Assembly (NCBI GenBank): GCA_039029195.1
Contig: JBCCGR010000081.1
Coordinates: 1-7,864, forward strand
DNA from: JBCCGR01 sp039029195
GTDB lineage: Bacteria; Pseudomonadota; Alphaproteobacteria; Rhizobiales; Rhizobiaceae
Length of the DNA stretch: 7,864 bases
Direction of reading: 5' to 3'
Below, piece by piece: positions 1 through 6,335 of this stretch (position 1 is its first letter; each line of letters begins with the position of its first letter). The notes under the pieces are model-generated. The model saw only the letters and a list, made by a program, of their open reading frames with translations. It searched no databases and was not told the DNA's origin. Position numbers and translations under genes: made by a program.

Positions 1-650
1 CGGGTTGCAACGAATGCATGTCCGGCCTCATGCACGAGTTTTGAAAACACCAGTGCGGCGAGAACCAAAATGAGATCAGGTGCTGATTCATTGCGCCACA
101 GATCACGCAGCAGGCCACTGAAATCGGTCAGAATGTGCCCAGCACCCAACAGGCACACAACGAGACCAGCAAACAAAACCAGTGGTGAAAACAGAAAACC
201 GATCAATGGTTTCAACCGGTGCAGCGCCCTCTCAGGATTGCCCAGCGTGAATTTGCGGAACAACAAGGTTGTTGGCGCCGCGAGGCGGCCCGCATGCTCC
301 TGCGAGCGTTTGCGATGCAAGAGTTCCACCCAATTTCCGGCTTTGTCCTCCTGCAACAGGCCCGACACACGCAAAAAGGACAGCATCTTTTCGATTTTGA
401 CCGGATCACGTTCAAATTGATGGGCCCGCGCCAGCAGATCGACCAGCGCATCGATAGAACTGCACATGTTCCACATCGTGAGCATCTTGTGGCTGGTCTC
501 GTTGATGTGGAAATGTTTACGCTGAACAGGATCGAAGATCGTGTATGTGTTGCTGCCGTCTTGTTCCTTGCCGCGGTGCTTGATTTCCAGATCGGTTCGC
601 AACCGTGGCAGTGCGGCGGCATTGTCGCCGTTTTTATCGGACTGAGACAC
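1..650 (-). CDS. M50-family membrane zinc metalloprotease with PqqD-like N-terminal domain (3' part off the left edge)
   Basis: Partial gene: 216 complete codons are visible and the frame is open to position 1. The start is GTG at 650-648. It lies 3 nt after the stop of the upstream adaptor gene, an in-frame TGA blocks any longer start, and the next in-frame ATG is deep inside the first domain, so the two genes are probably co-transcribed. Residues about 20-105 resemble a PqqD-like small winged-helix domain (DPVQRKHFHINETSHKMLTMW followed by helices and FLRVSGLLQED). A hydrophobic segment at about 149-171 is a likely first membrane helix. A second begins near 191 and runs into KLVHEAGH, where H207, E208 and H211 form the HExxH zinc site of site-2-type proteases. 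The family is annotated as putative peptide zinc metalloproteases found beside HlyD-like adaptors. The PqqD-like part may hold a peptide substrate on the cytoplasmic side. The second zinc-binding region and any C-terminal domain lie outside the window, so completeness cannot be judged. Protease call strong; PqqD call moderate. Confidence 0.88.
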   Translation of the reverse strand, partial: MSQSDKNGDNAAALPRLRTDLEIKHRGKEQDGSNTYTIFDPVQRKHFHINETSHKMLTMWNMCSSIDALVDLLARAHQFERDPVKIEKMLSFLRVSGLLQEDKAGNWVELLHRKRSQEHAGRLAAPTTLLFRKFTLGNPERALHRLKPLIGFLFSPLVLFAGLVVCLLGAGHILTDFSGLLRDLWRNESAPDLILVLAALVFSKLVHEAGHAFVAT

Positions 651-653
651 CGA

Positions 654-2120
654 TCACATCCCAAGCCATTGGCGAATAGCGGTGATGGGTCGCCGGAAGA
701 GATGGACCGCGAGAGGAACGGTATCACCGCGCACTTTGGCCACGCCACGGGCGCCAAAGCGTGGAAGGTCGCTGGTTTTCAAAGAAGCGATCACATCATG
801 CGCATAGGCCCCACCCTCTCTCGGTGTCGCCTCGTATGAAATATGGTCGATTGTGGCGGCATAGGATTTGAACGGTTCTGCGTCGAGATAAAGTTCGACT
901 GGCGTACCCTTCTCAAAAGAAAGCAGATCGCTCGCGCTCAGGGCGATTGTCACTTCGACCTTTGAAGGATCGGCAATAGTGAGTATCTTTTGCCCGACCA
1001 CCACCGGACTTCCGACCAGATCATTGCGGTTTCCAATGATAACCTGCCCGGCGATTTCAGCGCTGACATTGGCGCGCGCAATGAGGCTGCGGGCATAGTT
1101 GGTTTCAACTTGCTTAAGCTGCCGCTCGATCTCGAACAGTTCGAGGTCCTCAGATTCTTCCGCACCGATGAGCGATTTCTGCTGCAACTGCCGCACACGC
1201 GCATCGGCCACTTCGAAGGCGTTTTTCGCCACATCGAAGCGGTTCTCCAAAGCTGTTGTGTCCAGCTTCACAAGCCGATCACCGATCTGAACGGGCTGGC
1301 TTTCCCGGACAAAGATATCTTCGATGACGCCATCCAAAGAGGACGTGACAATGAACGGGTCTCGCGGCGTGACTTCTGCCGGTGCAGAAACCGTGAGTGG
1401 CACCGGAACACAAAGAATTGTGAGGACTGCGGCGGCGATCAAACCGCGCCACATCCATTTTCTTCCCCTTGCACTGCGTTCTTTCGCCCTCTTTGGCCGC
1501 AACGCCAGCATCTGGTGCGTGTAGCCGTAGAGCGCTGCCAGTCGCTGGGCCAACAAACGGTCCGCATCGTCAAATGGCTTTGAAGAGATGAAAATCAGAC
1601 CACGATCTGAAAATTCGCCATGAACATGGGTTGGCTGCCATATGGCGTGACGGGCGGCGTAATCTTGAAGATCGCATCCAGCAACCCCTGTCTTTGTGAG
1701 ATCGAACTCATGCGGTTTGTGCTGTGCGTGCTCTTTTTGAACGGATTTGAGCCAACCATTGAGAATGGACACGACCGGTGAAGTTGGATCGACATTCGCA
1801 ACGCCGGAAACCACCGCAATTTCAAGCTGATCGCTGCGAGTGCTTGCGCAGAAGATCAGATCAGCATTGATGATGCGGCGGGCTTCATTGGCAAACAGAA
1901 AGTCCAGCTCGTCCGGTTTCGTCAGAGCGATGGCCGCGGATTCAATATCAAGCAGTGTGGTGACAACCGTCGCGTTGAGCCTGCTCTGAGGTGGCGAAGT
2001 TGCTGGAGGTTTTGAGCGGCCAATTGGAACCGTCTCGCTGCCCGATTTCGACTGCAGTTGGGCCTTGCCAAAGTGACCCCGTGCTCTCATCGGGTGCACC
2101 AAGGGGCGCTCCTCGTTCAT
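654..2120 (-). CDS. GAF-like domain/HlyD-type membrane-anchored periplasmic adaptor
   Basis: Reads as a 488-residue fusion. Residues 1-50 are a Pro/Ser-rich, low-complexity tail. Residues about 53-205 resemble a GAF domain (paired helices around FLFANEARRIINADLIF, then strands and a closing helix LLAQRLAALYGYTHQML). A Lys/Arg-rich stretch (209-226) leads into one membrane helix (about 225-246), which puts the GAF part in the cytoplasm. The periplasmic part has a first half-lipoyl motif (258-290, DGVIEDIFVRESQPVQIGDRLVKLD), an alpha-helical hairpin (about 290-355), a second half-lipoyl (356-385, GQVIIGNRNDLVGSPVVVGQ) and a beta-barrel/membrane-proximal part up to about 465. Such adaptors bridge an inner-membrane component and a TolC-like duct; here the partner is probably the M50 protease encoded 3 nt downstream. 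The start is uncertain: ATG 2120 has no upstream Shine-Dalgarno sequence, whereas GAGGAG at 2114-2109 favours GTG 2099 (481 residues) or TTG 2102. The adaptor call is strong; the GAF call rests on fold-like pattern only. Confidence 0.86.
   Translation of the reverse strand: MNEERPLVHPMRARGHFGKAQLQSKSGSETVPIGRSKPPATSPPQSRLNATVVTTLLDIESAAIALTKPDELDFLFANEARRIINADLIFCASTRSDQLEIAVVSGVANVDPTSPVVSILNGWLKSVQKEHAQHKPHEFDLTKTGVAGCDLQDYAARHAIWQPTHVHGEFSDRGLIFISSKPFDDADRLLAQRLAALYGYTHQMLALRPKRAKERSARGRKWMWRGLIAAAVLTILCVPVPLTVSAPAEVTPRDPFIVTSSLDGVIEDIFVRESQPVQIGDRLVKLDTTALENRFDVAKNAFEVADARVRQLQQKSLIGAEESEDLELFEIERQLKQVETNYARSLIARANVSAEIAGQVIIGNRNDLVGSPVVVGQKILTIADPSKVEVTIALSASDLLSFEKGTPVELYLDAEPFKSYAATIDHISYEATPREGGAYAHDVIASLKTSDLPRFGARGVAKVRGDTVPLAVHLFRRPITAIRQWLGM
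2109..2114 (-). promoter_or_regulatory. Possible ribosome-binding site inside the annotated start of the GAF-HlyD gene
   Basis: GAGGAG on the minus strand lies 9 nt before an in-frame GTG (2099) and 6 nt before an in-frame TTG (2102). It falls within codons 3-4 if ATG 2120 is used. No comparable purine-rich motif precedes ATG 2120. This suggests that the true protein may begin seven or so residues later. Confidence 0.4.
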
Positions 2121-2157
2121 CGAAATGTTGCGAATATCCGGATGAAAGCACGTTCGC

Positions 2158-2170
2158 GTAACGTCGTTAC
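2158..2170. repeat. 13-bp inverted repeat GTAACG-T-CGTTAC
   Basis: A perfect dyad: 6-bp arms around one central base, 38-50 bp upstream of the ATG of the minus-strand adaptor gene and just upstream of the plus-strand promoter candidate. Its size and place suit a binding site for a dimeric regulator, although short dyads also arise by chance. Confidence 0.4.
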
Positions 2171-2177
2171 CAATCAG

Positions 2178-2207
2178 TTAACCTGCTGTGTTATTCAGAC
2201 GTATAGT
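2178..2207 (+). promoter_or_regulatory. Candidate sigma-70-like promoter for the plus-strand adaptor gene
   Basis: TTAACC (2178-2183) is separated by 18 nt from TATAGT (2202-2207), matching the -35 and -10 consensus at 4 of 6 and 5 of 6 positions. It would give a leader of roughly 80 nt before the ATG at 2295. This rests on the motif alone. Confidence 0.28.
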
Positions 2208-2251
2208 TCGTCGATTCGCGCAGTCCGTGTGGATCGCGAAGTGAATGTGAG

Positions 2252-2266
2252 CGGGCGTCGCGCCCG
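2252..2266. repeat. GC-rich inverted repeat CGGGCG-TCG-CGCCCG
   Basis: Perfect 6-bp arms around a 3-nt spacer, 28 bp upstream of the plus-strand adaptor start and inside its likely leader. As RNA it would form a short stable hairpin near the translation start; as DNA it could be an operator. No T-run follows, so it is not a typical intrinsic terminator. Confidence 0.35.
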
Positions 2267-2294
2267 ACACACAGGTCTGACAGATTTTCACAGG

Positions 2295-3092
2295 ATGAAT
2301 TTTGCGATGATCAAGACAGGAAAACTCGCCGGGCTTGTCGTGCTGTCAGGCATCGTCGCCATCCTCACAGCGTCTGAACTGCCCCTGGCCAACGCCCAGT
2401 CCAGCGAAACAGCAACCCCGTCACAAGCCGGATCGAACCGACCGACGCGTGGCATCATCCGCGCCGACCGGATTGCGACTTTGTCGTCAAAACTCTTCGC
2501 ACCCATCTATTCAATCGAAAAGAAACCAGGTGAGCGTTTCCAGAAGGACGATGTTCTTGTCACGTTTGATTGTCGCGAGTTCGAAGCCGATTTCGAGATC
2601 GCCAGAGCAGAGTCAGAACTCCGAAATCTGGCGGTCAAAAACAAAACCTATTTGAAGGGATTGGGAGCCGCCGGCACTCTGGATGTCTCAATTGCCCGCG
2701 CTGAATTGAAGAAGGCGCAGGCGAAGGTGCGGCTGGCGCAATTGCGCATGGCACAGTGTGTGTTGCGTGCACCTTTCAATGGAGCGGTGGTAAAGTGGTC
2801 GTCTCAACCGTTCGACACCATCCGTCCTGGCACTGCGGTTATGGAAATTGTGGGACTTGGTGGTCTGTCTTTGGAAATTGTTGTTCCCAGCAAATCGGCT
2901 GCAAATATGACTATCGGGCGGCGATTTGAATTTCTGGTGGATGAAACAGGCGCGGCCCTTTCCGCAACTATCACCCGGAAAAGCGTTGTCGTCGATCCTG
3001 TCAGCCAGACAGGCAAAATCTATGGCCGGATTGAAAATCCGCCCGCGAACATTCAGCCGGGCATGAGCGGATCGGCGCGGAACCTGCCATAA
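2295..3092 (+). CDS. Secreted periplasmic adaptor subunit (HlyD/RND membrane-fusion type)
   Basis: A 265-residue protein from ATG 2295. ATG 2307, in the same frame, is equally possible, with AGGA at 2292-2295 eleven nt ahead. Residues 1-34 form a Sec signal peptide: basic start, hydrophobic core LAGLVVLSGIVAILTA, and likely cleavage after LANA. The first half-lipoyl motif is at about 55-92 (LFAPIYSIEKKPGERFQKDD), a short helical hairpin at 94-154, the second half-lipoyl at 155-187 (CVLRAPFNGAVV) and a beta-barrel at about 190-262 ending near QPGMSG. There is almost nothing after the barrel, so the protein is short for a classical RND adaptor and lacks most of the membrane-proximal domain. C93 and C155 sit at the two ends of the hairpin. 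Such proteins link an inner-membrane component to a TolC duct; the TolC-like gene follows 175 nt downstream. The upstream in-frame extension to 2058 is rejected. Fold confident; substrate unknown. Confidence 0.85.
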   Translation: MNFAMIKTGKLAGLVVLSGIVAILTASELPLANAQSSETATPSQAGSNRPTRGIIRADRIATLSSKLFAPIYSIEKKPGERFQKDDVLVTFDCREFEADFEIARAESELRNLAVKNKTYLKGLGAAGTLDVSIARAELKKAQAKVRLAQLRMAQCVLRAPFNGAVVKWSSQPFDTIRPGTAVMEIVGLGGLSLEIVVPSKSAANMTIGRRFEFLVDETGAALSATITRKSVVVDPVSQTGKIYGRIENPPANIQPGMSGSARNLP

Positions 3093-3267
3093 TCTTCCTC
3101 TTGTTACGCAGCCTCTCGACGCTGTTGTCCCCGCCAGGAATTTTCACTAGCGGCACTCCCAATTTCTACCTCCGGTTATCCGAATATTAACCATAAAATT
3201 GCAAAAAAGGATCAGGGCCTACGTCCAAAAGGTCCAGGCGGCGTTGCGTTTTTAAGGGTGGTTTGGC
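3093..3267 (+). promoter_or_regulatory. AT-rich intergenic region before the TolC-like gene
   Basis: A 175-bp gap between two same-strand genes of the module. The middle (about 3176-3213) is clearly richer in A and T than its surroundings, which is where a promoter would be expected, but no -35/-10 pair stands out. No hairpin followed by a T-run was seen after the adaptor stop. The TolC-like gene could therefore have its own promoter or be reached by read-through. Confidence 0.3.
3254..3261 (+). promoter_or_regulatory. Shine-Dalgarno sequence supporting a TTG start
   Basis: AAGGGTGG lies 6 nt before TTG 3268 (counted from its 3' end) and is the only good purine-rich motif nearby. It supports translation from TTG, which also gives a complete lipoprotein signal peptide immediately downstream. 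Confidence 0.55.
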
Positions 3268-4695
3268 TTGCATAAATTATGCTTTTTGGCACTGGCGATT
3301 GCAGTGACAGGGTGTGCGGTGAAGCCGAAGCCCGTCAGTGTGGTGAGCATTGCCAAATATTCGCAGGCAAAGCTGGATGAAATCAATCTTGCTTCCACTG
3401 ATGATCCGCCAACACTCAGCCTGGCGGAAGCTGAAAGCCTTGCCGTTTCAAACAATCTCGACCAGCAGGTCGCACGCCTGAAACACGATCTGGCGAAGCG
3501 CGAACTGGGCGTTTCAAACTACAATATGCTTCCCGAACTCGTCGCAAAATCAAGCTATTATGGCCGCAACGTCTATTCGGGAACCAACAACGCACCGCTT
3601 CAACCATCCAACAAGATTGGTTCAAGAACCAACCGGGCGACCACATCGCAGGATCTCCACACCGTCTCGTCTGAACTCTCCATCGGCTGGAACATTCTGG
3701 ACTTCGGTCTTTCCTATTTCCGCGCAAAACAGGTCGCCGACGAGGTGCTGATTGCCCAGGAAATGTACCAGCGTGGGCAGGAAACGCTCAAAGAGCGCGT
3801 GCACGAGACCTATTGGCGGGCATGGTCGCACCAGCGATACACAAAACGAATTCATAAGGTGAGAAGCCGGATCGAAAAGGCACTGGCAACCGCCGAACGG
3901 CTGGAGAACGAACGTGCCACTTCCCCGCTCACCTCGCTGACCTACCAGCGCGAGATCCTGAACATCGAGAAATCGATCTCCGGCATTGAGGCTGGATCGG
4001 TGACGGCAAAGGCTGAGCTTGCAACTCTCATTGGAGCGCGACCTGGCGGGCAGTTTCTCTTTGCCCCCCAGCAACAGCGTGATGGCCAGTGTTCCTTTAT
4101 TCTGCCCTCGGAAAAAATGACCAATCTGGCCCTGCGCAATCGCCCGGAAATTCGCGAGGCCTACTATAAGGAGCGACTTTCGTCGCTTGACGTCAAGATC
4201 GCGCTCCTGGAAACCCTGCCAAACGCCAATCTGTCGGCCTCAACCAATCTCGACAGCAATTCGTTCCTGTTCAATCAGAACTGGCTGGGCTGGAGCTCCC
4301 AGGTGGGTTGGAATCTGATGAAGGCCTTCACCTATTCAAGACGCAAATCGGTTGCGGTCAAAAAAACTGAAATCGCCAAGGCGCAGGGAATGGCTACAGT
4401 TTTGGCCGTGGTGGGACAGGTTCACATAGCGCGCGCCCAGTACTTTCATGCCAAAAAGGCCCTGAAAGCGGCAAAGCGATTGCAGCGCGTTCAAAAGCGA
4501 ATTCTGCGCCAGATGAAGGCTTCAAGAACCGCAGGCGTGGCAGATGAAAACACCGTCGTGCGGGAAGAACTCAACGCCATCCTTGCCGATATGGAACTTG
4601 ACACCGCAACGACCTATTTCTGGTCGGCCTGCTCCAAGCTGAGACGGTCCATGGGCATCAGCACCGTTGGCCAACTGGTATCAGCGATGGAGTGA
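3268..4695 (+). CDS. TolC-family outer-membrane efflux lipoprotein
   Basis: A 475-residue protein starting at TTG, chosen because AAGGGTGG precedes it and because the first residues form a lipoprotein signal: basic HK, a hydrophobic core, then V-T-G-C with C16 as the lipidated cysteine, and Ala at +2, compatible with outer-membrane sorting. Two outer-membrane-efflux repeats follow. The first spans about 48-255 (TLSLAEAESLAVSNN, then long helices and the strand region LSIGWNILDFGLSY). The second spans about 283-470 (NLALRNRPEIREAYY, then strands around LPNANLSASTNLDSN and VGWNLMKAF, then long helices). This matches the TolC plan of a trimeric 12-strand barrel with a periplasmic helical tunnel. 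It lies downstream of the periplasmic adaptor and probably forms the exit duct of the module. It is convergent with the dehydratase gene, whose stop is 56 bp away; no clear terminator was seen between them. Confidence 0.9.
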   Translation: MHKLCFLALAIAVTGCAVKPKPVSVVSIAKYSQAKLDEINLASTDDPPTLSLAEAESLAVSNNLDQQVARLKHDLAKRELGVSNYNMLPELVAKSSYYGRNVYSGTNNAPLQPSNKIGSRTNRATTSQDLHTVSSELSIGWNILDFGLSYFRAKQVADEVLIAQEMYQRGQETLKERVHETYWRAWSHQRYTKRIHKVRSRIEKALATAERLENERATSPLTSLTYQREILNIEKSISGIEAGSVTAKAELATLIGARPGGQFLFAPQQQRDGQCSFILPSEKMTNLALRNRPEIREAYYKERLSSLDVKIALLETLPNANLSASTNLDSNSFLFNQNWLGWSSQVGWNLMKAFTYSRRKSVAVKKTEIAKAQGMATVLAVVGQVHIARAQYFHAKKALKAAKRLQRVQKRILRQMKASRTAGVADENTVVREELNAILADMELDTATTYFWSACSKLRRSMGISTVGQLVSAME

Positions 4696-4751
4696 TCGGC
4701 TTGCTATTGGCGCAGGCTTGAACTCTTTCCCACCGACGCCGGTTCGCACCC

Positions 4752-6275
4752 TCACATCGTTGCGCCGATCTGCCAGGGCACAAACTCATAATCACCAAGG
4801 CCTTGCGCCTCTGACAGCGTCTGTCTGCCAGATGCGGTATCAAGAAGCCTGTCGAAGATCTCGGCGCCGACATTTTCCAATGTTGCCCCTTCGGAAACAA
4901 TACGACCGGCATTGATGTCCATGTCTTCCGGCATCGCCTGATAGAGAGAAGTGTTGGTGGCGATTTTCAACGAAGGAGACGGTTTGCAGCCGAATGCAGA
5001 GCCCCTGCCCGTTGTAAAGCACACCAGATTGGAGCCGCTAGCCACCTGCCCGGTAACAGATGCCGGGTCGTAACCAGGGGAATCCATGAACACAAACCCT
5101 TTGCGATCAATGGGTTCGCCATAAAGATAGACGCCATTGAGCGGCGATGTGCCTGCTTTCGCCACTGCACCAAGGGATTTTTCCAGAATGGTGGTCAGCC
5201 CGCCGCGCTTGTTGCCAGGCGATGGGTTGTTGTCCATCGAACCGAAATTGCGTGCGGTGTAATCCTCCCACCAGAGAATTCGATCAACCAGCTTCTGGCC
5301 AACCTTCTCGTCCACCGCCCGGCGAGTGAGCAGATGTTCAGCGCCATAGATTTCCGGTGTTTCGGCAAGCACGACCGTGCCACCTTCAGCAACAAGTCGG
5401 TCGGCAGCATGCCCCAGCGCGGGATTGGCGGTGATGCCGGACCAACCATCGGAACCGCCGCATTGCAACGCCAGGGTGAGTTCTGACACCGGACAGGTTT
5501 CGCGAACGGCTTCATTGGCGTGTGGCAGCATCGAGTTCACGATACTGACGCCGGATTCGACAGTCTTTCGCAATCCACCAGTCGTCTGAATGTTCATGGT
5601 TTGAAACAGCGGACCATGTTCAAGACCATAGGCTTCGAGCAAAAAGTCGATCTGATTGACCTCACATCCAAGGCCCACAAGCACAACACCCGCAAAATTC
5701 GGATGTCGTGCGAAACCCCACAGGACTCGTTGCAGATTGGCGTAGCCCTCGCCCGTGTCAGCCATGCCGCAGCCAGTGCCGTGCACGAAAGCCGCCACGC
5801 CGTCCACATTGGGATAATGAGCCAGTCTTTCTTGTGTGAAATGCTCTGCAATCATCCGCGCTGCCGTGGCGGAGCAGTTCACGCTCGTTAGCACGCCGAT
5901 ATAGTTTCGGGTTCCCACTTTGCCATTGTTGCGTCGAAAACCCTCGAAGGTCGAAGGCGCATGCCCGTTCAGCTCCATCGGGGCAACAATGTTGGAACTG
6001 AATTCGTAGTCGTGCTCGGTATTGCGGAACTCGATATTGTGGGTGTGAAGATGGTCCCCGGGGGCGATGTCTGAAGCGGCGTAGCCGATAATTTGAGCGT
6101 ATTTCCGCACCGCCTCCCCCTTGGCGATCGCCCTGCTCGCCACCTTGTGGCCGGATGGGATATCGGTCAGCGCCGCCACATCTTCCACGGCGTCACCTGC
6201 GCTCAGGCTGGTTCGTGCGACCACCACATTGTCACTTGAGGATAGGCGGATCGTGCTGTTTTGAGATTGGGACAT
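4752..6275 (-). CDS. uxaA: UxaA-family sugar-acid dehydratase (altronate dehydratase type)
   Basis: A complete 507-residue protein from ATG 6275; the frame extends to a TTG at 6335, but that extension would run into the inverted repeat and promoter candidate. Residues about 15-85 form the SAF domain, including the H75/H77/H79-N80 cluster (HLHTHN). The catalytic UxaA part carries HGTGCG (165-170), GLGCE (201-205), QCGGSDGWSG followed by ITANPALG (271-288), NPSPGNKRGG (350-359), TTGRGSAFGCKPSPSLK (421-437) and MDINAG (452-457). Family enzymes are cytoplasmic Fe(II)-dependent dehydratases that turn a sugar acid such as altronate or galactarate into a 2-keto-3-deoxy acid. The length is between E. 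coli-type altronate dehydratase and galactarate dehydratase, so the substrate cannot be fixed by reading alone; altronate is favoured. No other hexuronate-pathway gene is in the window. A perfect inverted repeat upstream suggests control by a local repressor or activator. Confidence 0.87.
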   Translation of the reverse strand: MSQSQNSTIRLSSSDNVVVARTSLSAGDAVEDVAALTDIPSGHKVASRAIAKGEAVRKYAQIIGYAASDIAPGDHLHTHNIEFRNTEHDYEFSSNIVAPMELNGHAPSTFEGFRRNNGKVGTRNYIGVLTSVNCSATAARMIAEHFTQERLAHYPNVDGVAAFVHGTGCGMADTGEGYANLQRVLWGFARHPNFAGVVLVGLGCEVNQIDFLLEAYGLEHGPLFQTMNIQTTGGLRKTVESGVSIVNSMLPHANEAVRETCPVSELTLALQCGGSDGWSGITANPALGHAADRLVAEGGTVVLAETPEIYGAEHLLTRRAVDEKVGQKLVDRILWWEDYTARNFGSMDNNPSPGNKRGGLTTILEKSLGAVAKAGTSPLNGVYLYGEPIDRKGFVFMDSPGYDPASVTGQVASGSNLVCFTTGRGSAFGCKPSPSLKIATNTSLYQAMPEDMDINAGRIVSEGATLENVGAEIFDRLLDTASGRQTLSEAQGLGDYEFVPWQIGATM

Positions 6276-6307
6276 CTGTGCGGTCCGGTTCGCGAAATCT
6301 GCCAGTG

Positions 6308-6335
6308 TTATTAGCAGAGACCGGCGCTGGTGCAA
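6308..6335 (-). promoter_or_regulatory. Candidate promoter of the dehydratase gene
   Basis: On the minus strand TTGCAC (6335-6330) is followed after 16 nt by TAATAA (6313-6308), giving a leader of about 25-30 nt before ATG 6275. The -10 match is good and the -35 match moderate. Its upstream edge overlaps the 12-bp inverted repeat, which strengthens the case that both are functional. Confidence 0.38.

Larger units (their letters stand above)
2121..2294. promoter_or_regulatory. Divergent intergenic promoter region between the two arms of the export module
   Basis: This 174-bp gap separates the minus-strand adaptor/protease pair from the plus-strand adaptor and must hold the 5' signals of both transcripts. 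It contains two short inverted repeats (2158-2170 and 2252-2266, listed separately) and one plausible plus-strand sigma-70-like promoter (2178-2207). No convincing minus-strand -35/-10 pair was found. The plus-strand reading frame stays open back to 2058, but that extension would overlap the start of the divergent gene and lacks a signal peptide at its own N-terminus, so the gap is treated as non-coding. Confidence 0.6.

Noticed and set aside
212..757. Minus-strand 181-codon open frame overlapping the start of the M50 gene
   Set aside because: It is the same strand in another frame. Its product is Cys/Arg/Ser-rich and domain-free, while the overlapping frame encodes a clear PqqD-like domain and the HEAGH motif.
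219..839. Plus-strand 206-codon open frame
   Set aside because: Antisense to the adaptor/protease junction; no recognisable domain, and both opposing genes are well supported.
990..1583. Plus-strand 197-codon open frame
   Set aside because: Antisense shadow of the GAF-HlyD gene; composition is unlike a folded protein and no start signal was seen.
2058..2294. Upstream extension of the plus-strand adaptor reading frame
   Set aside because: It would overlap the 5' end of the divergent gene and the promoter region, and would bury the signal peptide about 80 residues inside the protein.
4696..4751. Shared terminator between the convergent TolC and dehydratase genes
   Set aside because: Only a weak 4-bp stem (ACCG/CGGT) without a T-run was found in this 56-bp gap.
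6276..6335. Twenty-residue N-terminal extension of the dehydratase from TTG 6335
   Set aside because: It would cover the promoter candidate and enter the inverted repeat; ATG 6275 gives a family-typical start just before the SAF domain.
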